The position numbers and the translations under genes are program-made. Under the pieces are notes generated by a model that had not been told where the DNA came from, did no database searches, and saw only the letters and a list, made by a program, of their open reading frames with translations. Source: Mycolicibacterium lacusdiani (GTDB lineage Bacteria; Actinomycetota; Actinomycetes; Mycobacteriales; Mycobacteriaceae). From it: a stretch of 64,000 bases of DNA. Location of the stretch: the NCBI RefSeq assembly GCF_021916785.1, contig NZ_JAKCFC010000001.1, positions 372,001 to 436,000 on the forward strand, given 5' to 3'. Shown in pieces: positions 7,736 through 16,678 of this stretch. Within the stretch, counting starts at the first letter, position 1, and each line of letters begins with the position of its first letter.

Positions 7736-8562
7736 TGGTCGGTCGCGTCGCGGCCGGATGGCGGCGCCGTCGGGCCCGGCTGACAGTGCGGGCACCACCA
7801 CGTGCGCCGTCGCTCCGGGTCGTTCGATACCTCGGCCACCACCCGAACCGGCGTACCGCACCGCAGGCACGGCCGACCCGCGCGGCCCGCCACCCAGTGT
7901 TGTTCGCCCTTGCGCTTGTTGCCCGTTGTCACCTGCATCGCGCCCGGCACCGTGGCGGAGTGGCGTAGGGCGCGGGCACCGAGTTCGAGTAGTGCGACGA
8001 CGTCGACGGACTGCACCGGAGTCCACGGGCTGTGACCCCGCAGGAATGCCAACTCGTTGACCCACAGGTTGCCGAAGCCGGCGACGCACCGCTGATCGAG
8101 CAGCGCCGCGACGAGCGGCCGCCGGGAGTCTGCCGTGATGCGTTGCGCGGCCTCGGCCAGGTCCCAGTCGGCGCGCAGCGGGTCCGGACCGAGGTGACCT
8201 ACGACGTCGGCTTCGTCCCTCGTCCGGATGAGTTCGACGATCGGTAGGCGCACCCCATAGGCGGCCGGCCCGTCGGTGCGCAGCACCACGCGGACGTCGG
8301 GCATGACCGTGGGCGGGAGCCACCGCCCCTCGGCCGACACGGTCCACGAACCGGACATCAGCAGATGGGTGTGCAGCGTGAGGCCGTCGGACAACCGCGT
8401 GAGCAGATGCTTGCCGTGCGTGTCGTGACCCAGCACCGTCAGCCCGGCCAGGTCGTCGGTCGCATGCGCGGGCACCCGTAGCTCGCCGTGGGTCAGGACT
8501 CGGTCGAGCAGCGCCGCATCGAGGCGTCGGGCCAACGCGTAGACGGTGTCACCCTCTGGCAC
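7732..8562 (-). CDS. nei2: Endonuclease VIII-like DNA glycosylase (Nei2 type), 276 aa
   Basis: The N-terminus MPEGDT supplies the catalytic Pro-Glu pair of Fpg/Nei enzymes after Met removal. A helix-two-turn-helix region includes VAGFGNLWVNE, and the C-terminal zinc finger is CLRC with CPHC about 25 residues later. The enzyme excises oxidised bases and cleaves the strand by beta-elimination. MPEGDT and the finger are as in mycobacterial Nei2 rather than Fpg. Its stop lies inside the arsR promoter region. Confidence 0.88.
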   Translation of the reverse strand: MPEGDTVYALARRLDAALLDRVLTHGELRVPAHATDDLAGLTVLGHDTHGKHLLTRLSDGLTLHTHLLMSGSWTVSAEGRWLPPTVMPDVRVVLRTDGPAAYGVRLPIVELIRTRDEADVVGHLGPDPLRADWDLAEAAQRITADSRRPLVAALLDQRCVAGFGNLWVNELAFLRGHSPWTPVQSVDVVALLELGARALRHSATVPGAMQVTTGNKRKGEQHWVAGRAGRPCLRCGTPVRVVAEVSNDPERRRTWWCPHCQPGPTAPPSGRDATDH

Positions 8563-8693
8563 CCTTCCATCGTCCTCGACGAGGATCCCACTCGTGACGA
8601 CGACGTCACATTCGGCTCACCCAAACGTGGTGTGGCACGGTCGGCAAGGGGTAGATCACCCGTGCACGAATCCCGAAATCTCTTGGAGGAACA

Positions 8694-9050
8694 GTGGCTA
8701 GCGGTATTGCAACGGTGTGGTTACCCGTCGAGGACATGAGCAGAGCGGTGAAGTTCTACGGCGAAACGCTCGGACTCACCGTGAAGAACGAGGGCGATGA
8801 CTGGTCGGAGGTCGACGGCAACGGAGTCACGATCGGTCTCAACGCCCGCGAGTCGACGCACGGAGGAGCCGGCGGGGGAGCGATCCTCACGTTCCAGCCG
8901 GACGTCGACCTCTACGACGAGATCGTCCGCCTCACCGATGCGGGGGTGAAGTTCATCGACGAGGTGGCTCAGCACCCGTGGGGCAAGATCGCCACGTTCA
9001 AGGATTCGGAGGGCAACGACCTCCAGCTCTTCGAGCCGCCCGCGGAGTAG
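8694..9050 (+). CDS. VOC family protein, 118 aa
   Basis: GTG start with GGAGGAA upstream. The layout of one VOC domain is clear: VWLPVEDMSRAVKFYGETLGL at the N-terminus and FKDSEGNDLQLFEP at the C-terminus, with the conserved Glu. Short single-domain members like this dimerise to form the active cavity. The substrate is unknown and no regulator is attached. Confidence 0.85.
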   Translation: MASGIATVWLPVEDMSRAVKFYGETLGLTVKNEGDDWSEVDGNGVTIGLNARESTHGGAGGGAILTFQPDVDLYDEIVRLTDAGVKFIDEVAQHPWGKIATFKDSEGNDLQLFEPPAE

Positions 9051-9095
9051 TCGACGGATTCGGGTGGCGGGCCACTCGCCAGTATCCTGCTGCGA

Positions 9096-10685
9096 GTGGC
9101 ACGCGACCGATCCGATGACAGCGCACGCATCCGCCGCGGGGTGCGCATCGCGCTGCCCGGCCGCCGCGATCCGGCGCCAATCGCCGGGCAGCGCAGGCGG
9201 ACGGGTCGCGAGATGGGCGACCTGCACACCCGCAAGGTCCTGGACCTGACCATCCGGCTTGCGGAGGTCATGCTGTCGTCGGGTGCCGGCACCGCGGACG
9301 TCATCGCGACCGCCGAGGACGTGGCCCTGGCGTATCGCCTGACCGACTGCGTCGTCGACGTCTTCGCGACCACCGCGATCGTGTCGGCGCTCCCGACGGC
9401 GGACAGCCCGCCAGTGACGATCGTGCGAGCGGTCCACGTCCGATCGACCGACTACACGCGGCTCGCGGAACTCGATCTGCTGGTGCAGCGCATCACCTCT
9501 GGCGGCGTCACCGTCGACGAGGCGCACGACGCAATGGACGAGTTGACCGAGAAGCCGCATCGCTACCCGCGCTGGCTGGCAACGGTCGGCTGGGCCGGGT
9601 TCGCGCTCGGCATCGCGATGCTGCTCGGGGGCACGTGGCTGACGTGCGTGCTGGCGGCGGTCACGTCCGCCGTGATCGACCAGACCGGCCGGCTGCTGAA
9701 CCGGATCCAAACCCCGTTCTTCTTCCAACACGTAACCGGTGCGGCCATCGCGACACTCGTGGCCGTCGCCGCGTACCTCTTCGCCGGGCTCAATCCGACG
9801 GCGCTGGTGGCCACCGGAATCGTGATGCTGCTGTCCGGGCTGACCTTCGTCGGCGCCATGCAGGATGCCGTCACGGGCAACATGCTCACTGCCGTTGCAC
9901 GACTCGGCGAGGCACTGTTCCTCACGTCGGGCATCGTCGTGGGCATCGTTGCGGGCCTTCAGGTCGCGACGCTCGCCGGCATCTCGATCGAACTCCACGT
10001 CGACGCCACCGAGAGCTTCATCATCCCCAATCAGCCACTGACCATGGCCATCGCGGTGTTCGGCGCCGGATTGGCCGGGGCGTGCCTGACCGTCGCGAGC
10101 TACGCCCCGCTCCGGTCGGTGCTCATCGCGGGAGTCGCTGCGGCGAGCGCGGAATGGCTCCTGATCGCCCTCGGGACAGCCGGCCTGGGCCAAGTGGTCG
10201 CCACCGGGATCGCCGCGGTCGCGGTCGGCTTCGTGGCCACGCTCATCTCCATCCGCCGACAGGCGCCGGCCCTGATCACCGCGACGGCCGCCATCATGCC
10301 GATGCTTCCCGGCCTCGCGGTCTTCCGTGCCGTCTTCTACCTCGCGGTGGACGGTAACTTCGACGACGGCCTGGCGCAGATGCTCTCGGCGACGGCCGTG
10401 GCCCTGGCATTGGGCAGCGGAGTCGTCCTCGGCGAGTTCGTGGGCTCACCGCTGCGGTACCGCGCCGGGCGACTCGGCGGCTTCTTCCGCATCGAGGGAC
10501 CACCGGGACTGCGCCGTGCCGTGGGACGTGTCGTACGGCTGCAGCCCGCCGAGCCGGATCAGGCGAGCGCCACGGCGAGCCATCGATCGCTGAGCGTCGC
10601 GCTCGAGCCGATGTGGTCGGACGGACAGGACGACGACGAGGCGCGTCAGGTACGGGACGACGACGATGGGCGTGGCGGCCGGTAG
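9096..10685 (+). CDS. Threonine/serine exporter-like protein (ThrE type), 529 aa
   Basis: The protein has a cytoplasmic N-terminal domain (about residues 40-150, with LAEVMLSSGAGTADV), then about ten hydrophobic helices from residue 158 in two sets. This order is that of the ThrE fusion of DUF1212 and DUF3815 parts. It should export threonine, serine or similar small amino acids. The C-terminal tail is acidic and hydrophilic. The start is GTG 9096 with a weak ribosome site, so an internal start such as ATG at MGDLHTRK is possible. Confidence 0.85.
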   Translation: MARDRSDDSARIRRGVRIALPGRRDPAPIAGQRRRTGREMGDLHTRKVLDLTIRLAEVMLSSGAGTADVIATAEDVALAYRLTDCVVDVFATTAIVSALPTADSPPVTIVRAVHVRSTDYTRLAELDLLVQRITSGGVTVDEAHDAMDELTEKPHRYPRWLATVGWAGFALGIAMLLGGTWLTCVLAAVTSAVIDQTGRLLNRIQTPFFFQHVTGAAIATLVAVAAYLFAGLNPTALVATGIVMLLSGLTFVGAMQDAVTGNMLTAVARLGEALFLTSGIVVGIVAGLQVATLAGISIELHVDATESFIIPNQPLTMAIAVFGAGLAGACLTVASYAPLRSVLIAGVAAASAEWLLIALGTAGLGQVVATGIAAVAVGFVATLISIRRQAPALITATAAIMPMLPGLAVFRAVFYLAVDGNFDDGLAQMLSATAVALALGSGVVLGEFVGSPLRYRAGRLGGFFRIEGPPGLRRAVGRVVRLQPAEPDQASATASHRSLSVALEPMWSDGQDDDEARQVRDDDDGRGGR

Positions 10686-10817
10686 CACCGCGCTGATCGA
10701 ATCGCTGCGGGCGGGTCCGCATCGGGTGCATCGTTGTTGGGATCGGTATCGGTCGACGCGCGATGTACTCGATGCCGACGGGCACCGCCACGGGGGTGGG
10801 CCACGAGGGGGATTCAC

Positions 10818-11228
10818 GTGATTCGACTATCTCGCTGGGCGACGGCCGCCGCGGTGGCAGCCGGCCTGACCATGTCGGGCCTTGGCGCGGCGACCGCCTT
10901 CGCCGAGGGCCCCAGCTACCAGGGCGGAAACTGCCCTCCGGGCCAAACTTGCACGCACTGGTGCCCCGGCGCTTCGCTTCCCCCGGGTAGTCAGGTCCTG
11001 AGCTGGGACTGGAACGCTTGCCACGACTGGTACTGGAACTCCGACGGCATCGTCGACGTCACGACGAACACCATGTACCCGTGGTCCGGCGCGCCGCGAC
11101 CCGCAGCGCCGCCGCCGGTGCTGGCACCGGCACCGCCCCCTCCGCCGCCGCCGGGCCCGCGCCCGTTCTGCAGCCCGCGTGGATCGCTGTTCATCATCCC
11201 GCCGATCTGCGACGAGATCGGGTACTGA
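10818..11228 (+). CDS. Secreted Cys- and Pro-rich protein, 136 aa
   Basis: GTG 10818 with GAGGGGG upstream starts a signal peptide (IRLSRWATAAAVAAGLTMSG, cleavage near AFA-EG). The mature part has several cysteines (NCPPGQTCTHWCPG, NACHDW), probably disulfide-bonded, then an Ala/Pro-rich stretch with eight consecutive prolines. It ends with a Cys-containing tail. Such small exported proteins are common in mycobacteria and uncharacterised. The stop overlaps the next ATG (TGATG). Confidence 0.72.
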   Translation: MIRLSRWATAAAVAAGLTMSGLGAATAFAEGPSYQGGNCPPGQTCTHWCPGASLPPGSQVLSWDWNACHDWYWNSDGIVDVTTNTMYPWSGAPRPAAPPPVLAPAPPPPPPPGPRPFCSPRGSLFIIPPICDEIGY

Positions 11229-11521
11229 TGTTCCGCATCGATGGGATCAACGGTGAGAGCATCGTCGTCGACGGAAACTGGGTCGAGAAGCTGCGTACCG
11301 GCTCATCGCGTGGCCGCAACCCCGCCGACCAATACTCCGGCACCGACGTCAAGGAGTTCAGCAGGCGCAAGAAGCTGTTCGGCACCGAGAAGGAGCACCT
11401 GCTGCAGGTGACCGTGAGCGTAGGCACGTTCTATTCGTTGCAGGTCCCAGCCGAGCGTCGTGCCGACGTCGACGCACTGATCGTCGAACTCGAGAAGGCA
11501 CGGGAGAGCGCCACTTCCTGA
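11228..11521 (+). CDS. Small cytoplasmic protein, possibly PH-like, 97 aa
   Basis: ATG 11228 overlaps the stop of the secreted protein gene, so it is the second gene of a coupled pair. The predicted pattern of short beta strands (MFRIDGINGESIVVDGNWVEKL, LLQVTVSVGTFYSLQV) closed by one helix (DVDALIVELEKARE) resembles a PH-like module. This is only a pattern impression. Function unknown. Confidence 0.6.
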   Translation: MFRIDGINGESIVVDGNWVEKLRTGSSRGRNPADQYSGTDVKEFSRRKKLFGTEKEHLLQVTVSVGTFYSLQVPAERRADVDALIVELEKARESATS

Positions 11522-11530
11522 CGCGTTGGC

Positions 11531-12955
11531 TCAGCGCGCAAAGTCCGCCGGGCGGAACTTGCCGTCGGCGAGCTTGCCCTCGATTTCCTCGAGACTCCTC
11601 CCGGTGAGGTCAGGCATCCGGAAGTAGACGAACACCCATGCCGCCACGTTGAACGCGGCGTACAGCCACATCGACGGACCGACACCGATTGCGGTAATCA
11701 GCGACAGCAAGGTCAGCGTGATGAACAGGTTGGTTGCCCACAGCGCAGCCGACTGGGCGGCGGTACCTGCGGGACGCACGGCCAGCGGGTAGGTCTCCGA
11801 CCCCGTCAACCAGCCCATCAGCTGCAATCCGCCCGCGTTGAAGAGCATGAACACGATCAGGCACGCGATGATGAAGGGCATCGAGTCGCGTCCGCTGTTG
11901 CCCGTGACGAAGAGCAGTCCCAAGACGAACAGGCTGAGCGCGGCACCGGGAATCATGATCAGCGTGAGTCGACGCCGACCGACTCGATCGATGATCGCCA
12001 GTCCGCCGAGTTGGGCCAGGAGGTAGGTGACGCCGAGCGCCACCGACACCTGCAGCGCCACCGAGGTGTCGAATCCGTTGTCGGTGAGGATGGTTGGTGA
12101 GTAGTAGATGATCATCTCGATGCCGCTGAGCTGAGTGAAGATGGCGATGCCGCACCCGAGAATCAGCGCAGGGCGCACCCAGGCCTCGCGCAGACCGGGC
12201 CACCCTCGCGTCTTGGCGGTCCGCTCGACCCGGGCGAGGTTCGCCGTTTCCTCGAGCTCGCGCTCCACGTCGTAGTTCGACGGGCGCACCTTCTGCAGCA
12301 CGCTGCGCGCTTCGTCGCCGTTGCCTTGCTTGACCAACCACCGCGGGCTCTCCGGCAGTCGGAGCAGCAGCCCCAGCATGATCGCGGCGGGCACGGCTGC
12401 GGCACCGATCGAGTGGCGCCACGAAATCGATTCGGTGGCACCGACGATCGTCGCGATGACGATCCCCACGCCGATGGCGATCTGGAAGCAGAGCACCAGG
12501 CGACCACGGTATTTCGGCGGTGCCAATTCGGCGACGTACATCGGGGCGGTCTGCGTGGCACCACCGACGGCGAACCCCAGCACGAGCCGACCGAGCGACA
12601 GCAGAACGGGATTCGGCGCGAACGCACACCACAGCGCACCGACGACGAAGACGACTGCCAGCAATACCAGCGTGCCCTTGCGGCCGCGCTTGTCCGACAG
12701 GTAGCTACACGTCAGTGCTCCGATGACGGCGCCGAGCAGAATGCTGGCGGCGATGACCTGCTTCCATGTCTCGGCGATGCCGAAGTCGTCGGTGATCTGA
12801 AGGAGTGCGCCGGAGATGATTCCGGTGTCGTAGCCGTAGAGCACGCCCGAGATCGCCGACACCAACGCGACGATCACCACGGCGCCGGTGAGTTGCCCGG
12901 GCGAGTCCCGTTGGTCTTCAGCAGTCTTCGACGGGACGCTCTCGGACGATTCCAT
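11531..12955 (-). CDS. Sugar-porter family MFS transporter, 474 aa
   Basis: Twelve hydrophobic helices with the sugar-porter signatures: GYDTGIISGAL in helix 1, SDKRGRKG between helices 2 and 3, PESPRWL after helix 6, IDRVGRR between helices 8 and 9. This subfamily imports hexoses, pentoses or polyols by proton symport. Length is normal. No catabolic gene is next to it, so the sugar is unknown. Confidence 0.92.
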   Translation of the reverse strand: MESSESVPSKTAEDQRDSPGQLTGAVVIVALVSAISGVLYGYDTGIISGALLQITDDFGIAETWKQVIAASILLGAVIGALTCSYLSDKRGRKGTLVLLAVVFVVGALWCAFAPNPVLLSLGRLVLGFAVGGATQTAPMYVAELAPPKYRGRLVLCFQIAIGVGIVIATIVGATESISWRHSIGAAAVPAAIMLGLLLRLPESPRWLVKQGNGDEARSVLQKVRPSNYDVERELEETANLARVERTAKTRGWPGLREAWVRPALILGCGIAIFTQLSGIEMIIYYSPTILTDNGFDTSVALQVSVALGVTYLLAQLGGLAIIDRVGRRRLTLIMIPGAALSLFVLGLLFVTGNSGRDSMPFIIACLIVFMLFNAGGLQLMGWLTGSETYPLAVRPAGTAAQSAALWATNLFITLTLLSLITAIGVGPSMWLYAAFNVAAWVFVYFRMPDLTGRSLEEIEGKLADGKFRPADFAR

Positions 12956-13044
12956 ACCGACCCCTTTACCTGCGACGACGACGACAACCCGCGCCGACTA
13001 CCCCGGCCGGCCGCAGTCGAACCGTCGGCAGTCGCGGCAGGTGG

Positions 13045-13623
13045 TCAGGCCGGCCAACGTTCGACCAGCGGCGTCGGGGTCCACGACGGCCACGACGGTG
13101 AACCGATCATCATTCCCGCGGTCATCTGCGCGACGATGCGTGGTCCCCGTCGGCGCGAATTGTCGTACACCGTCGCCGTATCGACCGTGGGCATCGCCGT
13201 CACCACCAGCGCCGACAGCCGGCGGTGCCGTTCCCGGATCTTTCCCTCGGGGACGTCGTGGCCACCGTGCAGCACCCGGCGCTTCACGCGCTCCACTGCA
13301 AGATCCTCGGGGATGAGGACGACGTGCAGGGCGACGGTGAACCCGGCCGTGCGGGCGGAGCGGATGAGTTCCAGCTTCGACGGGTGCGAGAACACCGTCT
13401 CGGCGATGAAGGGCTTGCCGAGTTCGATGAGTCTCGCTCGGGTTTCGGCGGCGACGCGCGCCGCGTCGTAGGCGTGCCCCATCGGATCGTCCGGCCAGCG
13501 CTGCTTGGCGATCTCGTCGGCGTTGACGAACACGCTGCGAGGCAACAGCCGTGCAAGGGTCAGCGCGACGAAGGTCGACTTACCCGCGCCGTTCGGACCG
13601 ACGACGAGATCGAGCCGCCTCAC
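13045..13623 (-). CDS. Zeta-toxin-family P-loop kinase, 192 aa
   Basis: Walker A motif GPNGAGKST at residues 9-17 (Lys15), then NADEIAKQRWPDDP, and the IAETVFSHPSKL segment typical of zeta toxins. The arginine-bearing helices (VKRRVLHGGHDVPEGKIRERH) complete the kinase core. Zeta toxins phosphorylate UDP-N-acetylglucosamine and poison cell-wall synthesis; that activity is inferred. It starts 34 bases after the stop of the ParD-like gene, forming a toxin-antitoxin operon. Confidence 0.85.
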   Translation of the reverse strand: MRRLDLVVGPNGAGKSTFVALTLARLLPRSVFVNADEIAKQRWPDDPMGHAYDAARVAAETRARLIELGKPFIAETVFSHPSKLELIRSARTAGFTVALHVVLIPEDLAVERVKRRVLHGGHDVPEGKIRERHRRLSALVVTAMPTVDTATVYDNSRRRGPRIVAQMTAGMMIGSPSWPSWTPTPLVERWPA

Positions 13624-13657
13624 CGGGAACGCCGATCGATGGCAACGGGATCAGGAC

Positions 13658-14047
13658 TCACTCGTCGATGCGCACCACGGACGACGTGCCATCCGGCCAG
13701 TACTCGACGATCTCACCGTCGTCGTCGAGCGCCACCATGGTGATGCCACGTCCGGCGAGGACGTCGCCGTAGTTCGTGGTGGCGAGACTCTCCTCGATGG
13801 CGGCGGATATCTCGGCATTGAAGACGACGCCTTCTTCGTCCGCCAGCGCGGTCACGTCCAGATCGCCTGCCAGTGCCGCTTCGACGCGGTGACGAGATGC
13901 GGTCTGGTGGCTGGACACCGCCCGTCCGACCCGAGCCCAGTGGTCGAGCTGCTGCTTGGCCGAGCGGCTTTGGCGAGCGCCTTCGACGGCTGCGCTCTCG
14001 ACCAGGTCGGCAGCAACTCTGGTGACACGATCGGCGATGTTCGTCAT
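13658..14047 (-). CDS. ParD-like antitoxin, 129 aa
   Basis: The N-terminal VTRVAADLVESAAVEGARQSRSAKQQLDHWARVGRAV matches ParD-like antitoxins, with a short DNA-binding N-terminal part and the SRSAxxQLxHWAR signature. The acidic C-terminal half would embrace the toxin. An excellent ribosome site (AGGAGGT) precedes the ATG. It is the first gene of the pair with the zeta toxin and probably binds the repeated GCTAC boxes just upstream. Confidence 0.82.
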   Translation of the reverse strand: MTNIADRVTRVAADLVESAAVEGARQSRSAKQQLDHWARVGRAVSSHQTASRHRVEAALAGDLDVTALADEEGVVFNAEISAAIEESLATTNYGDVLAGRGITMVALDDDGEIVEYWPDGTSSVVRIDE

Positions 14048-14060
14048 GGCCTACCTCCTG

Positions 14061-14095
14061 GCTACATACTGCTACAGCTCGTAGCAAATTGCTAC
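14061..14095. promoter_or_regulatory. Phased GCTAC/GTAGC operator of the ParD-like/zeta operon
   Basis: Four copies of the pentamer GCTAC or its complement start at 14061, 14071, 14081 and 14091, exactly ten bases apart. The last two form the perfect palindrome GTAGCAAATTGCTAC (14081-14095). This is what cooperative antitoxin dimers on one face of the helix would need. Confidence 0.65.
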
Positions 14096-14140
14096 AATGG
14101 ATCGGCGGTGCTGGCCGGCACGGATGGGTATGCCAGCCAG

Positions 14141-14275
14141 GTGCAGAAGAACGCCGAGACGAAGACGTGCGCCACGTGCGGTCGACCGTTCTCCAACAGG
14201 AAGAAGTGGCGGTCGAGGGGACAGTGGGATCAAGTGATCTACTGCTCGACGCGGTGCCGGGGTGCGGCCGGCTGA
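14141..14275 (+). CDS. DUF2256-type small zinc-finger protein, 44 aa
   Basis: The core TCATCGRPFSNRKKW followed by YCSTRCR gives a CxxC plus CxxxC zinc site, the hallmark of DUF2256. The start may be GTG 14141, which begins directly before the domain, or GTG 14108. It is divergent from the antitoxin and shares its upstream region. Role unknown. Confidence 0.7.
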   Translation: MQKNAETKTCATCGRPFSNRKKWRSRGQWDQVIYCSTRCRGAAG

Positions 14276-14389
14276 TCGTCGGCCCGCTGCGAACAAATTC
14301 GCGATCGGCCTGTTCATCGCGGCTCGGACCGACCGTCCGGCGTGGGACGATGGGCGATCGCTGACACCCAGGACGACGAACGGGGGACC

Positions 14390-16678
14390 GTGATCGTCAA
14401 CGGCAGCAACGTTCGGCTAGGCCTGTTCACCGTCGTGGCAGTGCTCACGTTGATGAACGCCCTCGCGTTGTTCGGGCACGACGCCGCCCAGTGGATCGCG
14501 GCCATACTGCAGGCCTGCGTGGGCACGGGCGCACTCGTCTGCGCGGTGACGGTCGCACGTCGGGTATCCGGAGTCGCGCGCTGGTGGCGGCTCCTGGTCA
14601 TCGCGGCGATGACGAGCTGGCTCGTCGGTGAGTTGTTCTGGTGGTTCGGCGGCACGGGTGACGGCGCGGGCTCTGCACCGCTACCGGGTGTTGCCGCGTA
14701 CTTCTTGCCGCCGGTGCTCTCTCTGCTCGCGATGATGCTGCTGGCCCGCTCCGCAGGGCTGAACGCCCGACGCGACGCCGCGATGCCGCACTCTCGGGTG
14801 ATCGCCGGGCTCGACGGCCTGGTGGCCGCGGTGGCCTTTTCGATCCTGGTCCTCATCGCTGGGCTGGGCGCAAAGACGGGCGCGGCGCTGCCGCGGTCGC
14901 AGAACACGACGATCGTGATCGCCTATTCGGTGCTCGAGCTGATCGTCGTCGTCCTCGCCGTGCTCATGGCGATGGCGTACGGGCGCGACCGTCCGTACCG
15001 GGCGAACTACCTTCTGCTGTCGGGCGGCGTGGTGATCATCGCGGGTTCCGACCGGTTGGTTGCCTATCTGAGAACCGCAGGCGTCGAAGGTGGCGACCTC
15101 TGGGGTGGCGTCGGAGCGATTCTCGGTCCGCTGCTGATCGCGTTCTCGGTCCTCGAGCGCCAGCCGGAGGTCTCGGGCAGGGGCGGCGTGCACGCCATGG
15201 ACTGGGTGCAGTCGATCGTGCCGTACATCGGTTTCGTCGCCATCTTCAGCCTCCTGGCGTTCCACCTCCTGGTCGGGCAGCGCCTGACTGCGACGTTGAT
15301 CTGCATGGCGTTGGCGTTGATCGCGCTCGTCACCACGCGGCAGGTGGTGGCCATGCGAGCCCAGCAACTACTGACCCAACGGCTCTACGAGGCCCAGCGC
15401 CGATTGGCACACCAGGTGCAACACGACCCGCTCACCGGGTTGCCGAACAGATTGTTGTTCGCCCAACGACTGGACGAAGCGCTGCGAGACGGCCGGTTCG
15501 TGCTCATCTTCGTCGACATCGACGACTTCAAGGAGGTCAACGACCAGTACGGCCACGCCGCGGGCGATGACCTGCTGTGCGCGGTGGGCGCGCGACTCAA
15601 GCGCTGCGTGGGCCCGTCGGACACGCTGGCCCGCATCGGCGGCGACGAGTTCGCAGTTCTGGTCGAGGGCGACGACGAGCTTCCCGAGTTCGTCGCGGAC
15701 CGGCTCAGGGTGGCACTGCGAGATCCGTTCGCCGTGCACGGCTCGGCGGTGCGCGTGCGCGCGAGCATGGGCCTCGTCCGACCGCCCAGTGGTGAGCCGA
15801 CGCCGACGTCGGACGACTTGCTGAGGCAGGCAGACAGTTCCATGTACGCCGGCAAACGCCTCGGCAAGAACACCGCCGTCGTCTACCGGCCGTCCTCTGG
15901 GGTGTCGGTCGACTTCCCGAGCGCGCTGCGGCAGGCCAAGGGTGGGGTACCGGCGGGGTTCCGGCTGGTGTATCAGCCCGTCGTGAGCCTGCCCGACGGC
16001 GTACCGGTTGCGGTGGAGGCGCTGGCGCGCTGGACCGCACCCAACGGCATGCAGATCCCGCCGGAGACGTTCGTCGCGGTCGCCGAAGGAGCCGGGCTGG
16101 GAGCGACTTTGGACGCCATGGTGCTCGACCTGGCGTGCCGGGAGGTTCGAGCAGCCGGCCTGGAACTCGATCTGCACGTCAACATCGGAGCCGCACGGCT
16201 GGGCAACGCCGCGTTCGAGCAACTGGTGATGCAGACCCTGGCCCGGCATGACATCGCGGCCGGACGGGTGGTCCTCGAGATCACCGAGACGGTGCCGATC
16301 GTCGACCTCACCGCGGGTGCCGCCGCCATCAGGCGGTTGAGCGCGATGGGGGTGAAGGTGGCGCTCGACGACTTCGGCGCAGGGTTCAACTCGCTGACGT
16401 ATCTGCACACGCTGCCGGTGCACACCGTCAAGCTGGACCGCAGCCTGGCGGTGGGGGCCGAGCCGGATCGGGACCTGGCCCTGTACCGCTCGGTGATCGG
16501 CCTCTGCGGCACACTTGGTCTGGACGTCATCGCCGAGGGCATCGAGCACCAAACCCAAGCCGACACCGTGTTCGCTGCCGGCTGCCGACTGGCCCAGGGC
16601 TATCTGTTCGGGCGCGCAACGCCATTGGATCAGATGATCGGGTCGTCCTCCGGCTTGCGCACGCGCAGCCACCGGTAG
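14390..16678 (+). CDS. Membrane GGDEF-EAL cyclic-di-GMP protein, 762 aa
   Basis: About eight to ten N-terminal transmembrane helices (to about residue 330) precede a GGDEF domain with an intact GGDEF at 417-421. An EAL domain follows with EAL at 543-545 and the DDFGAGFNSL loop. Both catalytic signatures look intact, so it may make, break or sense c-di-GMP; the net activity cannot be predicted. Start GTG 14390 follows GGGGGA; GTG 14342 is an alternative. It overlaps the convergent GH13 gene by about 49 bases. Confidence 0.9.
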   Translation: MIVNGSNVRLGLFTVVAVLTLMNALALFGHDAAQWIAAILQACVGTGALVCAVTVARRVSGVARWWRLLVIAAMTSWLVGELFWWFGGTGDGAGSAPLPGVAAYFLPPVLSLLAMMLLARSAGLNARRDAAMPHSRVIAGLDGLVAAVAFSILVLIAGLGAKTGAALPRSQNTTIVIAYSVLELIVVVLAVLMAMAYGRDRPYRANYLLLSGGVVIIAGSDRLVAYLRTAGVEGGDLWGGVGAILGPLLIAFSVLERQPEVSGRGGVHAMDWVQSIVPYIGFVAIFSLLAFHLLVGQRLTATLICMALALIALVTTRQVVAMRAQQLLTQRLYEAQRRLAHQVQHDPLTGLPNRLLFAQRLDEALRDGRFVLIFVDIDDFKEVNDQYGHAAGDDLLCAVGARLKRCVGPSDTLARIGGDEFAVLVEGDDELPEFVADRLRVALRDPFAVHGSAVRVRASMGLVRPPSGEPTPTSDDLLRQADSSMYAGKRLGKNTAVVYRPSSGVSVDFPSALRQAKGGVPAGFRLVYQPVVSLPDGVPVAVEALARWTAPNGMQIPPETFVAVAEGAGLGATLDAMVLDLACREVRAAGLELDLHVNIGAARLGNAAFEQLVMQTLARHDIAAGRVVLEITETVPIVDLTAGAAAIRRLSAMGVKVALDDFGAGFNSLTYLHTLPVHTVKLDRSLAVGAEPDRDLALYRSVIGLCGTLGLDVIAEGIEHQTQADTVFAAGCRLAQGYLFGRATPLDQMIGSSSGLRTRSHR

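Noticed and set aside
8721..10193. 490-aa minus-strand frame
   Set aside because: It is antisense to the ThrE-type and VOC genes and has low-complexity Arg/Gln/His composition of a shadow frame.
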